Below are positions 8,477 to 17,380 of a stretch of 64,000 nt of DNA, piece after piece (position 1 is the stretch's first letter; every line of letters begins with the position of its first letter). This DNA is from Tautonia rosea (lineage in GTDB: Bacteria; Planctomycetota; Planctomycetia; Isosphaerales; Isosphaeraceae). A program made the translations under genes and the position numbers. The notes beneath the pieces are model-generated. The model ran no database searches. It was not told the DNA's origin and worked only from the letters and a program-made list of their open reading frames with translations. The DNA lies in assembly GCF_012958305.1 (NCBI RefSeq), contig NZ_JABBYO010000002.1, forward strand, positions 124,001 to 188,000, read 5' to 3'.

Positions 8477-9868
8477 ATGCCGCAACGCAACCTGCTGGCC
8501 ATCGCGGCCGTCGGCCTTGCCTCGATCGCCTGCTGGCAGACGAGCCGGGGTGATTCGAAGGATTCGAAAGATGAGCTGATGGAGCTGTACGGCGTCTTCA
8601 TTGATGCCGTTGAACAGGTCGAGTCGAATTACGTCCGGGACGTCTCGCGACGGGAGCTTCTGGAATCGGCCCTTCAAGGGATGCTCCAGAACCTCGACCC
8701 GCACTCGACCTATTACAGCGAGTCGGAGTGGAAGAAGTTTCAGCGCACGTTTGAAGGCAGCTTCAGCGGGATTGGCATTCAGGTTGAGGTGGACGCCAAG
8801 AGCAAGCGGTTGAAAGTGCTTGCGCCGCTCATCGGGACTCCTGCCTATCAGGCGGGAATTCTGGCTGGCGACCTGATTCTCGAGGTCGATGGCGAATCGA
8901 CCGAAGGGATCACCCAGGACAAGGCCGTGGAGATGCTCCAGGGAAGGCCGGGGACCTCGGTGAAATTGACAGTCTTGCATCCGGGGAGCGAGAAGTCGGA
9001 AACCCTGGAAGTGACCCGCGAGGTGATTGCCTCGGAGAGTGTGCTGGGCGTGGACCGCCGGGCGGACGACTCCTGGGAATACTTCGTCGATCCCGAGGCG
9101 AAGATCGGCTACATCCGCGTGAGCAGCTTCTACCAGTCGACCGCGGCCGATATCCGCCGCGCCCTGGAACAGCTCAAGAGCGAAGGAATGGAAGCCTTGA
9201 TTCTCGACCTGCGGACCAATCCCGGCGGCCTCCTCTCGGCGGCGGTGGAGGTGTCCGACCTGTTCGTTGACGGGGGCGTGATCGTCAGCACGAAGGGGAG
9301 GAATACGCGAGAGCGTCGTTTCATGGCCAACAGCAGCGGTACCTACGACGGCTTCGCGATGGTCATCCTTGTGAACAGCCACTCGGCCTCGGCCGCGGAA
9401 ATCGTTTCGGCCTGCCTGCAAGACGCCGGCCGGGCGAAGGTGGTGGGGGAGCGATCGTTCGGTAAGGGGTCGGTGCAGAACATCATCCCACTCGAAGGCG
9501 GGGCCAGTTTCCTGAAGCTGACGGTCGAGAGCTACTTCCGCCCATCGGGAGGGAACATCCACAAGTTCCCGGACATGACCGACGAGGATGAGTGGGGTGT
9601 CTCTCCCAGCGAAGGGCTGGCCGTCGAATTGTCGCCCGAGGAATACGTTCGTTGGGAACTCTCCCGACGGCGCAAGGACGTCACCTCACGAATTGCGCGA
9701 CGGGTGGCAGAAGAAGAACAGGACGAAGGTGAAGTAACGGCCGACCGTCAACTTGACAAGGCCCTGGAATTCCTCCGTGCTGAGCTGGGTGGGCCGGAAT
9801 CGGACGATCAGGCCAAGGAGTCGGACGACTCGGTGACGGAGGAGGAGCCCGAACCGTCGACGCGTTGA
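8477..9868 (+). CDS. S41 family carboxyl-terminal processing peptidase with PDZ domain
   Basis: This 463-residue exported protease has an N-terminal hydrophobic signal (LLAIAAVGLASIACW, possibly lipidated at the Cys). A helical region with NLDPHSTYYS, a PDZ domain (about 95-175, GIGIQVEV to LTVLHPG) and the peptidase core follow. The nucleophile Ser is in NSHSASAAEI and the general-base Lys in GERSFGKGSVQ, so the usual Ser/Lys dyad is present. The C-terminus is an acidic tail. Family members cleave C-terminal regions of periplasmic proteins. Its AGGAGG site is close to the ATG. A strong GC hairpin follows the stop codon. Confidence 0.92.
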   Translation: MPQRNLLAIAAVGLASIACWQTSRGDSKDSKDELMELYGVFIDAVEQVESNYVRDVSRRELLESALQGMLQNLDPHSTYYSESEWKKFQRTFEGSFSGIGIQVEVDAKSKRLKVLAPLIGTPAYQAGILAGDLILEVDGESTEGITQDKAVEMLQGRPGTSVKLTVLHPGSEKSETLEVTREVIASESVLGVDRRADDSWEYFVDPEAKIGYIRVSSFYQSTAADIRRALEQLKSEGMEALILDLRTNPGGLLSAAVEVSDLFVDGGVIVSTKGRNTRERRFMANSSGTYDGFAMVILVNSHSASAAEIVSACLQDAGRAKVVGERSFGKGSVQNIIPLEGGASFLKLTVESYFRPSGGNIHKFPDMTDEDEWGVSPSEGLAVELSPEEYVRWELSRRRKDVTSRIARRVAEEEQDEGEVTADRQLDKALEFLRAELGGPESDDQAKESDDSVTEEEPEPSTR

Positions 9869-9877
9869 GCGGAAGAA

Positions 9878-9901
9878 CGCTCGGGGCCCGCGCCCCGAGC
9901 G
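9878..9901 (+). terminator. hairpin after S41 peptidase gene
   Basis: A perfect 10-bp stem (CGCTCGGGGC / GCCCCGAGCG) with a 4-base loop begins nine bases after the peptidase stop. There is no clear T-tract, so it is either a weak intrinsic terminator or an mRNA 3'-end stabiliser. Confidence 0.5.
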
Positions 9902-9958
9902 ATTCCTGGGGGGCCTCTCTGCCAGCGTTCCTGGACCGATCGGAGAGCAAGGCGACCC

Positions 9959-10347
9959 ATGGATGAGGCTTTCGACATCTGGCGATTCCTGCAGGACCAG
10001 CTGGTGGTCGCTCGACGGTTCCAGGACCGCGTGGATCACGATCCGGAGTGGTCGGAAGCCCGACGAATCGTCCCTTCTGGAGCTTTCGCATTCCGTCGAC
10101 TGGTCTCCCGCTCGATCATGCCCAGGCCCAGGCGATGACGGAGGGAGCCCTGCCGGTGATCCAGCAGCCGGATGGCTTGCAGGAGGTGGTGGATTAGGAG
10201 CTCCAGGCGGATTTTCTCGTGACAAGCTGGCGAGGCGAGGAAGCGGACCGCCAGCTTGACTCCCTTCGTCGAGGAGCCCGATTTCTGATCCGGAGTCCTG
10301 ACGGGTTGTTGCTCGAGCCGGATGTTCAGTCGGGAATTGTGGATTGA
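9959..10347 (+). pseudogene. small decayed ORF upstream of tsaD
   Basis: An ATG at 9959 opens a 59-codon frame (MDEAFDIWRFLQDQLVVA...) ending at 10138. Protein-like sequence continues in another frame from about 10111 (LDHAQAQAMTEGALPVIQQPDG), is cut by a TAG at 10195, and resumes (ELQADFLVTSW ... PDGLLLEPDVQSG) to a TGA at 10345. The simplest reading is one gene of about 130 codons broken by a frameshift and a stop; a real 59-residue protein plus noise is the alternative. No family is recognised. The tail overlaps the first possible ATG of tsaD, which bears on that start. Confidence 0.3.
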
Positions 10348-11449
10348 TGCCGTAACCTGCGAGCCGAATGCGACCGTGACCGATCCCCTCTTGCTCCTGG
10401 CGATTGAGACAACTTGTGATGAAACCGGTGCCGCCGTGCTCGAAGGCCCGAGGCCCCCGGGAGGCGGGGTGCCGCGAGTGCGGTCGAGCGTCGTGGCGTC
10501 TCAGGTGGAATTGCATGACCGCTTTGGCGGTGTGGTCCCCGAGATTGCCTCAAGAGAGCATGTGAGGCAGCTGTTGCCCATTGTGGACGAGGCGCTTCGG
10601 CAAGCGGGGGTTGGGCTTGATCAGATCGGCGCGGTGGCGGTAGCGACTCGTCCCGGTCTGGTCGGTTCGTTGGTGGTTGGCCTGACGGCGGCCAAAATGC
10701 TGGCGATGACGCTCGACGTCCCACTGGTGGCAGTTGATCATCTGGAAGCGCATTTGTATGCCTGTCAGTTGGCAGCGCCGGAGCGGGTGGTGTATCCGTG
10801 CGTCGGCCTGGTGGTGTCGGGGGGGCATACGAGCCTCTTTCGATGCGAAGGGCCGATTGAGGCGGAACTGCTCGGCGGCACGATCGACGACGCGGCGGGA
10901 GAGGCGTTTGATAAGGTCGCCAGTCTGCTGGGCCTCGGATATCCGGGGGGGCCCGGGGTCGAGCGAGCCGCGAAGGGCGGAAATCCGAAAGCCTATGCGT
11001 TTCCGAGGGCCTTTCTGCGTGAGGATCGGCTCGATTTCAGCTTCTCGGGCCTGAAAACGGCCGTGCTATATGCCCTTCGAGGGCAGGATTCGAGGGGGCG
11101 GACGGGGGCCGATCCGGGAACTCCCTCGCCGGAGGTCGTGGCCGATCTGGCGGCGAGTTTTCAGGAGGCTGTGGTGGAGGTCCTGGTGGCGAAGTGCCGC
11201 CAGGCCTTGCAGCAGACGGACCTGAGGAAGCTCGGGATCGGCGGTGGGGTCGCGGCAAATGGGAGGTTCCGTGATCAGGTAGCCGCAATGGCGAGCGATG
11301 AAGGAATTGAGCTGTTCATCCCGCCGATGGCGTTGTGCACCGACAACGCAGCGATGCTCGGCGTCGCGTTCCCAAAGCTCGCCGCAGGCCAGGGGGCCGA
11401 GCTTGACATCGACGTGACCGCCGGACTCGTGCGGCCGACCCGTCGCTGA
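10322..11449 (+). CDS. tsaD: tRNA N6-adenosine threonylcarbamoyltransferase
   Basis: TsaD transfers the threonylcarbamoyl group to A37 of ANN-decoding tRNAs. The Kae1/TsaD landmarks are all present: LLAIETTCDETGAAV, VASQVELHDRFGGVVPEIASREH, the metal-binding histidines in DHLEAHLYA, VSGGHTSL, and the C-terminal GGGVAANGRFR and CTDNAAMLG. From the ATG at 10322 it is 375 residues, with about 20 extra N-terminal residues. A GTG at 10376 (VTDPLLLLAIETT) gives a more typical N-terminus, and the ATG lies inside the remnant ORF upstream, so the later start may be the true one. No tsaB or tsaE is adjacent. Confidence 0.93.
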   Translation: MFSRELWIDAVTCEPNATVTDPLLLLAIETTCDETGAAVLEGPRPPGGGVPRVRSSVVASQVELHDRFGGVVPEIASREHVRQLLPIVDEALRQAGVGLDQIGAVAVATRPGLVGSLVVGLTAAKMLAMTLDVPLVAVDHLEAHLYACQLAAPERVVYPCVGLVVSGGHTSLFRCEGPIEAELLGGTIDDAAGEAFDKVASLLGLGYPGGPGVERAAKGGNPKAYAFPRAFLREDRLDFSFSGLKTAVLYALRGQDSRGRTGADPGTPSPEVVADLAASFQEAVVEVLVAKCRQALQQTDLRKLGIGGGVAANGRFRDQVAAMASDEGIELFIPPMALCTDNAAMLGVAFPKLAAGQGAELDIDVTAGLVRPTRR

Positions 11450-11615
11450 CTGACCCGGCCGGGAAGTGCGGAAGCGGGGAGTATTCCTCGATCCTGGGCT
11501 CGATGTCGGAGTCCCGGAACCCTTTTCGATTGGCTGAGAGGGTTCACAATAGGAAGTTGAGGCTGCGATTGCGGGCAATTGCAGCGACCCATTGACGCAG
11601 GGCGAGGGAGCAGCG

Positions 11616-12335
11616 ATGGCCGATGACGGGAGGAGGTTCGACGGAATCGACGCGGTGGTGCTCGACGCGGTGGGCACCTTGATCGAGCCGAGCCCCTCGG
11701 TGGCGGAGGTCTATGCCGCGGCAGCTCATCGGCAGGGGATCGAGGCCGATCCCGACGTGGTGCGGGTGCGTTTCAAGGAGCATTTCCGGCGCGATGAGCT
11801 TGATGACCTGCGCGGTCCGATGGTCACGGATGAGGCGATCGAGTATCGCCGATGGCGGAGGATCGTCGGCGGGGTCTTGCCCGATTTGCCCGATCCGGAC
11901 CGGGCCTTCCTGGAACTCTGGGAGCATTTCGGCCGCGCCGATGCCTGGCGATGTTTCGAGGACGTGGCCCCGGCACTGCGGTCCTTGCGAGCGGTCGGGC
12001 TGGCGATCCGGGTCGGCTCGAACTTCGACGGGCGGTTGCGAGGGGTGCTGCGAGGATTGCCCGAGGTGGCGGAGCTGGCCGAGGCGGTCTTGATCTCGTC
12101 GGAGGTCGGCTATCGGAAGCCGCACCCGTCGTTCTATCGGACCGCGTGCGACCATCTGGCCATGCCTCCGCACCGGGTGCTGTCGGTGGGCGACGACCCC
12201 GAGAATGACGTTGCCGGAGCCGGGAGGGCAGGCCTTCAGGCGGCGCTCGTGGATCGGTCGGGAAGGCAAGGGGATCGGCCGGGGGTGTTTCCTGATCTTG
12301 TGACGCTGGCCGAGACCTTCGGGGGCTGCCGCTGA
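11616..12335 (+). CDS. HAD superfamily hydrolase (HAD-IA, HDHD3-like)
   Basis: This 239-residue phosphatase-like protein has motif I as VLDAVGTLIE, motif III with Lys in GYRKPHPSFY, and motif IV in VGDDPENDVAGA. The helical cap lies between motifs I and II. The first motif is DAVGT rather than DxDGT, as in HDHD3-like members, so the second Asp of motif I is absent and phosphatase activity is less certain. The ATG at 11616 is preferred over one eight codons upstream because GGGAG stands at the right distance. It is cytoplasmic and its substrate cannot be told from sequence. Confidence 0.82.
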   Translation: MADDGRRFDGIDAVVLDAVGTLIEPSPSVAEVYAAAAHRQGIEADPDVVRVRFKEHFRRDELDDLRGPMVTDEAIEYRRWRRIVGGVLPDLPDPDRAFLELWEHFGRADAWRCFEDVAPALRSLRAVGLAIRVGSNFDGRLRGVLRGLPEVAELAEAVLISSEVGYRKPHPSFYRTACDHLAMPPHRVLSVGDDPENDVAGAGRAGLQAALVDRSGRQGDRPGVFPDLVTLAETFGGCR

Positions 12336-12474
12336 GAGCTGTGTCGTCCTCTCACCACGCCATCAAGCTGAGTGGCTGCCAGCAGTCTCGGCGGTGCTGT
12401 TTACGCGGGCGATGGCGATTCGTGGTAGGATGTATGTCCTGGTCCCTCGATCTCTCGCGACGGAAGCCCTTTTG

Positions 12475-13362
12475 ATGAGCCGATCGCCCCAGCCCTTCAC
12501 CGTCGGTCTTGTGCAGATGCGTTGTTCGACCGACCCGGACGAGAATCTCCAGCGTGCTTGCGATTTCCTTCGAGAGGCCGCGAGCAAGGGGGCGCAGGTG
12601 ACGTGCCTGCCCGAACTGTTCCGATCGCAGTATTTCTGCCAGACCGAGGATCACGCCAATTTCGACCTGGCCGAGCCGATTCCCGGCCCCTCGACCGAGG
12701 CGATCGGCGCGGTGGCGAAGGAGACGGGCATGGTGATCGTCGCTTCGCTCTTTGAGTGGAGGGCGGCGGGACTCTATCATAATACGGCGGTGGTGATTGA
12801 TGCCGATGGGTCGATCCGAGGGAGGTATCGAAAGATGCACATTCCCGACGATCCGCTCTACTATGAGAAGTTTTATTTCACGCCCGGCGACCTCGGGTTC
12901 CAGTCGTTCCGGACGAGCCGGGCGAACGTCGGGACCTTGGTGTGCTGGGACCAGTGGTATCCCGAGGCGGCCCGCCTGACGGCGCTGAGGGGTGCGGATA
13001 TTTTGTTCTATCCGACGGCCATCGGCTGGCATCCGAGCGAGAAGGACGAGTACGGCGAGGCCCAGGCCGACGCCTGGATGACCATGCAACGTGCCCACGC
13101 AATCGCCAACGGCGTGTTCGTCGCCGGCGTGAACCGGATCGGCCACGAGGGGGACCCGGCCGGCGGGATCGAGTTCTGGGGCGGCTCGTTCCTGGCCGAT
13201 CCGTTCGGCCGTATTCTGGCGAAGGCGGGGCACGACACGGAGGAGGTCCTGGTCGTGGAGTGCGACCCGAAGCTCATGGAGACGACACGGCGGCACTGGC
13301 CGTTCTTGAGGGATCGGAGGATCGACGCGTATGCGCCGATCGTGGAGCGATTCTTGTCGTGA
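12475..13362 (+). CDS. aguB: N-carbamoylputrescine amidase
   Basis: The 295-residue protein belongs to the carbon-nitrogen hydrolase (nitrilase) superfamily and hydrolyses N-carbamoylputrescine to putrescine, CO2 and ammonia. The catalytic triad is visible: Glu in CLPELFRSQYF, Lys in RGRYRKMHIPDD and Cys in LVCWDQWYPEAAR. Motifs such as YYEKFYFTPGD and NGVFVAGVNRIG are typical of AguB. The start at 12475 gives the normal family length; an upstream in-frame ATG at 12394 would add an atypical Arg-rich extension. Its partner aguA lies 1.5 kb downstream on the same strand, beyond an opposed acyl-CoA dehydrogenase gene. Confidence 0.92.
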   Translation: MSRSPQPFTVGLVQMRCSTDPDENLQRACDFLREAASKGAQVTCLPELFRSQYFCQTEDHANFDLAEPIPGPSTEAIGAVAKETGMVIVASLFEWRAAGLYHNTAVVIDADGSIRGRYRKMHIPDDPLYYEKFYFTPGDLGFQSFRTSRANVGTLVCWDQWYPEAARLTALRGADILFYPTAIGWHPSEKDEYGEAQADAWMTMQRAHAIANGVFVAGVNRIGHEGDPAGGIEFWGGSFLADPFGRILAKAGHDTEEVLVVECDPKLMETTRRHWPFLRDRRIDAYAPIVERFLS

Positions 13363-13369
13363 GATCGAG

Positions 13370-13399
13370 AGAGGCCAGGGGATCGATTCGCTGGCCTCT
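13370..13399. terminator. bidirectional hairpin between aguB and the acyl-CoA dehydrogenase gene
   Basis: A 9-bp perfect stem (AGAGGCCAG / CTGGCCTCT) with a 12-base loop stands between two convergent genes, so it can end transcription from both sides. No strong T-run follows. Confidence 0.5.
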
Positions 13400-13450
13400 G
13401 GTTGAGGGAAAATCGATCAGGTCGACTCGGCTGGGTGGAAAATCACATGA

Positions 13451-14596
13451 TCAGATTTTCATTCGGGCGGCGATGATGTTCCGTTGGATGTCGTTGGTGC
13501 CTGAGAAAATGACGCCGCCGACGCTGTCGCGGAGGTCGCGTTCGATGCCGTTCTCGGTGACATAGCCCTGGGCACCGAAGTGGCGGACGGCGTCGAGGGA
13601 GTTGGCGACGAAGCACTCGGAGACGTGGAGCTTGGCCATGGCGGCTTCGAGTGTGGCGTCCTCGCCTCGGGCTTTCTTGCGGGCGAAACCGTAGACGAGG
13701 GGGCGAGAGGTTTCGTAGCGGAGTTTCATGTCGACGAGTCGATGGGAAACGGCCTGGAACTTGCCGATCGACTGGCCGAACTGCTTGCGCTTGCGGGCGT
13801 GATCGACGCAGCGTTCGAGTTGTCGTCGCATGGTGCCGAGCGTGCCGGCGAGAATCGCGCCGCGTTCCCATTCGAGCGCGGCGTTGAAGACGCGGGCGCC
13901 TCGGCCTTCGCGTTCGAGGATGGCGTCGAGCGGTAGCTCGCAGTCTTCGAAGGCAAGTTCGGCCATGGGGGCGGTGCGCATGCCGAGCTTCGGGATCTCG
14001 CGGACGACGCGGAGGCCGGGGGTGTCCTTCGGGACGATGAAGGAGGTGAGGCCAAGTGCTCCCTTGCCGGGATCGACCGTGGCGAAGACGACGAGGACGT
14101 CGGCGATCGCGCCGCCGGTGATCCAGACCTTGCGACCGTTGAGGACCCAGCGGTCGCCGCGGCGATCGGCCTTCGTGCTCATGCTGAAGATGTCGGAGCC
14201 GGCCTCGGGCTCGCTGGCGGCGTTGGCGCCGAAGAGGGAGCCGTCGCAGAGGCCGGGGAGCCACCGGCGTTTCTGCTCCTCGGTGCCGAAGGCGAGGATC
14301 GGCATCGTCACCGTCCAGAGCGAGGCGCCGAGGGCGAAGACGAGGCCAGTGTCGTGGCAGCCGTAGCCGAGTCCCTCGACGGCGGCGACGGCGGAGACGA
14401 GGTCATCCGCACCACCTCCATATTCCTTGGGCACGGGAAGGCCGAGCAGGCCGAGCGATCCGCACTTGCGGTAGCCCTCGCGATGGAAGGTGCCGAGGCG
14501 GTCGCGACCGGCGACGTCGTCGCAAAGTTCGGAGCGGGCGAAGGTGACGGCAGCGTCGAACCAGGAGCGCTGGGCAGGGGTGAGCAGGTCGTCCAT
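13451..14596 (-). CDS. acyl-CoA dehydrogenase family protein
   Basis: The 381 residues show the three-domain acyl-CoA dehydrogenase fold. The N-terminal helices include GLPVPKEYGGG. The FAD/acyl-binding middle domain includes GANAASEPEAGSDIFSM and WVLNGRKVWITGG. The C-terminal helices include RKRKQFGQSIGKFQA and HFGAQGYVTENGIERDLRD. The site that carries the catalytic Glu in short- and medium-chain enzymes (YEGT) reads FSGTND. A Glu in LEWERGAIL aligns by eye with the base of isovaleryl-CoA dehydrogenase, so activity on a branched or unusual acyl group is plausible. The start at 14596 is chosen from the domain start; the open frame upstream is out of family. It sits, reversed, between aguB and aguA; no metabolic link is evident. 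Confidence 0.88.
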   Translation of the reverse strand: MDDLLTPAQRSWFDAAVTFARSELCDDVAGRDRLGTFHREGYRKCGSLGLLGLPVPKEYGGGADDLVSAVAAVEGLGYGCHDTGLVFALGASLWTVTMPILAFGTEEQKRRWLPGLCDGSLFGANAASEPEAGSDIFSMSTKADRRGDRWVLNGRKVWITGGAIADVLVVFATVDPGKGALGLTSFIVPKDTPGLRVVREIPKLGMRTAPMAELAFEDCELPLDAILEREGRGARVFNAALEWERGAILAGTLGTMRRQLERCVDHARKRKQFGQSIGKFQAVSHRLVDMKLRYETSRPLVYGFARKKARGEDATLEAAMAKLHVSECFVANSLDAVRHFGAQGYVTENGIERDLRDSVGGVIFSGTNDIQRNIIAARMKI

Positions 14597-14885
14597 CGGG
14601 AAGCCTCCGTGCTCCTCGGCCAGAAAAAAAGGCACGCGATTTGATTCTCGATGACGCCAGTCTAGTCTGATGGCGATTCGTGGCAAGGGGAACTCTGAGA
14701 TGATTGGGAGTCGAAGGCAGCGACTCGATTGCCCGGGAAGCCAACGATGATCGACCATCAGCGCGAGGAACCCAGAGGGAAGAGACGCACCAATGACCGA
14801 AGACGGATGATCGGTTAGGATGATCCGATCGCGGAGGCTGGGCAGACGGGACCCTCGCGCGACCTTGTCTCGAACGGGCCGAATC

Positions 14886-16028
14886 ATGTCAATGAGCAAC
14901 GAATCGTTGAGTGACGAACCGACCACCACCGAGACCCCGGCTGCGCTCGGCTATCGCTTGCCCGCGGAGTGGGAACCTCACGAGGCGACCTGGATTGCGT
15001 GGCCGCAGAATCGGGAGGATTGGCCGGGAAAATTCGAGCCGATTCGGTGGGTTTATGCGGAGATTGTGCGACATCTCAGCCGATCGGAGCTGGTCCGAAT
15101 TTTTGTCGGCTCGAAGAAGGTCGAGCGGAAGGCGAATGAGGCCCTGACAAAGTCGGGGGTCGATCTGAGCCGGGTCGAGTGGGTGAGGAAAAAGACCGAT
15201 CGAGGTTGGCTGCGCGACTCGGGGCCGATGTTCGTGGTGCGGGACCGCTCGCACGGCGAGAACGGGGAATTGCCTCCTGTCTCGCTGATCGACTGGAAGT
15301 TCAACGCCTGGTCCAAGTACCACCAATTCAAGCGGGACAACCGCGTCCCTCGGGTCGTAGCCGAGACACTTGCCTTGACCCGATGGGAGCCACGGACTCC
15401 GATCGACGGGACGCCCAAGCGAATCGTTCTGGAAGGCGGGGCGATTGATGTCAACGGTCGAGGAACCTTGATCACGACCGAAGAATGCTTGCTCTCGAAG
15501 CAACAGGAACGCAACCCCGGGCTTGACCGAGCGGATTACGAGCGGTTGCTGGGGCAGTACCTCGGCGTGACGAAGGTGATCTGGCTGGGGCAGGGGATCG
15601 AGGGAGACGATACACACGGGCATGTCGACGACATCACGCGATTTGTAGATCCGACGACGGTGGTGACGTGTGTTGAGGAGAACCCGAACGATCCGAACCA
15701 CGCGAGGCTTCAGGAGAATCTGGAACGGCTCAGAGACGCCACCGATCAGGACAACCGGCCGTTACGCATTGTTGAGCTACCGATGCCCGAGCCGGTCGTG
15801 TTCGACGGGCAGCAGGTTCCGGCAAGTTATGCAAATTTTTACGTCGGAAATTCCGTAGTGCTGGTCCCGACGTTCAATGACCCGAAGGACCGCGTTGCAC
15901 TGGGGATTCTCGCGGAGGTGTTTCCCGATCGGACAGTGGTGGGGATTCATGCCGTCGATTTGGTCTGGGGTCTGGGGACGTTGCACTGCTTGACGAGGGA
16001 TCAGCCTCGCGGATCCCTGGACGGTTGA
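14886..16028 (+). CDS. aguA: agmatine deiminase
   Basis: This 380-residue peptidyl-arginine-deiminase-type enzyme converts agmatine to N-carbamoylputrescine, the substrate of AguB. The sequence shows GYRLPAEWEPHEATWIAWP, RDSGPMFVV, LEGGAIDVNGRGTLITTEECLL, GDDTHGHVDD with the catalytic acid/His region, and the nucleophilic Cys in GLGTLHCLTRDQ. With AguB it completes arginine-derived putrescine synthesis; arginine decarboxylase is not in the window. Several in-frame ATGs exist; 14886 is chosen as the nearest to the conserved N-terminus that gives normal length. An earlier one at 14820 would add 22 basic residues. Confidence 0.93.
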   Translation: MSMSNESLSDEPTTTETPAALGYRLPAEWEPHEATWIAWPQNREDWPGKFEPIRWVYAEIVRHLSRSELVRIFVGSKKVERKANEALTKSGVDLSRVEWVRKKTDRGWLRDSGPMFVVRDRSHGENGELPPVSLIDWKFNAWSKYHQFKRDNRVPRVVAETLALTRWEPRTPIDGTPKRIVLEGGAIDVNGRGTLITTEECLLSKQQERNPGLDRADYERLLGQYLGVTKVIWLGQGIEGDDTHGHVDDITRFVDPTTVVTCVEENPNDPNHARLQENLERLRDATDQDNRPLRIVELPMPEPVVFDGQQVPASYANFYVGNSVVLVPTFNDPKDRVALGILAEVFPDRTVVGIHAVDLVWGLGTLHCLTRDQPRGSLDG

Positions 16029-16120
16029 GTTCAAATCACACTGTCGCGCAGTGGACTTTGGTTTGAGTGGGTCCGGTTGCCGAGGGGCGTGGTCCATCGT
16101 TTGCAAGAGTCAGGTTGATC

Positions 16121-17242
16121 ATGACACAGCCAAGCGATTCGAGTTCACCGAAGTTTGTGGAACGACCGAGTCGATCACGCCAGATCGTCTCGCTTGTTAT
16201 GCTGATTGGGGTGAGCTTGACTGTCGCGGTTCTGTTCTATCAGGTGATCCGGCCGCTGTTTCTGCCGTTGTTTCTGGGGGCGGTCTTCGCTCTGCTGGCG
16301 ATGCCGCTTCAGCGCGATCTGATCCGACGGGGGCGAATGCCCGCCTGGCTGGCCTCACTCATCATCACGGTGGTGGTGGTTCTGGTGGTGGTGATTCCGA
16401 CAACGGCCGGGTTCTTTTTGATCAAGGACCAGGCGCAACGAGCCATCGATCAGGTTGAGCAGGCAGCACTCGATCCGGTTGCTCGTGAGCGACTGCTGGA
16501 ATTGGTCGGGAATCGGTTGCCGATCGACGCCGAGACCCTGGAGGAGCAGGTAGTGCGGCTCTTGCGTGATGGCGAGGCGCTGCTGTTCCAGCGGGCCATG
16601 AAAGCGCTCGGCAGCGCAACGGCGTTTGTCATCGGGTCGCTGCTGTTCTTGATCTCGGGCTTTTTCTTCCTGAAGGATGGTGAAGCGCTCTTGAAGGCCT
16701 GGGAGGAACTGACGCCGCTTGATCCGGAGCAAGACCGTCAGATTCGCTGGCGATTTGCCGAGGTCTGCCGGGGGGTGGTGCTGGCGATCTTGCTGGCGGC
16801 GATGGTGCAATCCATCGGTCTAGGCCTGATCATTGCGATCCTCGATCTGATCTTCGGGATCGGGATCGGACCCTGGATCTTTCTGCTGATGCTGCTGACG
16901 GCGATTGCGGCGATGATTCCCTTCGTTGGCCCCCCGGTGGTCTGGATTCCGCTGGCGGGTTATCTGCTGTACGAGGGAAAGTATGCTCCGGCGATTATCT
17001 TGAGCGTCCTGGGAGCGGTTGTGATCGGAAACCTGGATTATCTGGTGCGGATGATGGTGTTGAAGGGAACCACCCAAATGCACCCCTTGATGGGATTAAT
17101 CTCGATTCTAGGTGGGGTGCAATTGCTGGGAGTGGTGGGGATTTTCGTCGGGCCGATCGTGGCGGCGGTGTTTGTGTCACTCCTGCGCATTCTGAGGCAA
17201 CAGCTCGTCGCGTTCGAGCGGCCACCGAAGATGGTCGGCTGA
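16121..17242 (+). CDS. AI-2E family transporter (PerM/YdiK-like permease)
   Basis: The 373-residue protein has about eight predicted membrane segments: two near the N-terminus (IVSLVMLIGVSLTVAVLFY and PLFLPLFLGAVFALLAMPL), a soluble region of about 60 residues, then a hydrophobic block to residue 360. The motifs RLLRDGEALLF and GVQLLGVVGIFVGPIVAA fit the AI-2E transporter family. The family is diverse (signal export, Na+/H+ exchange), so substrate is unknown. The start at 16121 gives a short hydrophilic N-terminus; an ATG 18 codons upstream is possible. Confidence 0.87.
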   Translation: MTQPSDSSSPKFVERPSRSRQIVSLVMLIGVSLTVAVLFYQVIRPLFLPLFLGAVFALLAMPLQRDLIRRGRMPAWLASLIITVVVVLVVVIPTTAGFFLIKDQAQRAIDQVEQAALDPVARERLLELVGNRLPIDAETLEEQVVRLLRDGEALLFQRAMKALGSATAFVIGSLLFLISGFFFLKDGEALLKAWEELTPLDPEQDRQIRWRFAEVCRGVVLAILLAAMVQSIGLGLIIAILDLIFGIGIGPWIFLLMLLTAIAAMIPFVGPPVVWIPLAGYLLYEGKYAPAIILSVLGAVVIGNLDYLVRMMVLKGTTQMHPLMGLISILGGVQLLGVVGIFVGPIVAAVFVSLLRILRQQLVAFERPPKMVG

Positions 17243-17301
17243 CCAAGGATCGATTGATCGGTCCTGAGGCCGAAACGGCGATCGCCCCGTCCCTACGCAC
17301 G

Positions 17302-17341
17302 AAATCGGGGTCGGCCTTCACCCAAGAGAAGGACGACCCCG
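17302..17341 (-). terminator. intrinsic terminator of the sdh operon
   Basis: About 40 bases past the sdhB stop on the minus strand lies a two-part stem (CGGGGTCG / CGACCCCG, with an inner CCTTC/GAAGG pair), followed by a short GATTTCG tract. Confidence 0.55.
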
Positions 17342-17380
17342 AGGAAGATCGGAACAAACTGTGAGGGGCTGAGGCCCGGC

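Noticed and set aside
8360-9562. Open frame of 400 codons on the minus strand
   Set aside because: It lies opposite the S41 peptidase, which has PDZ and catalytic Ser/Lys motifs.
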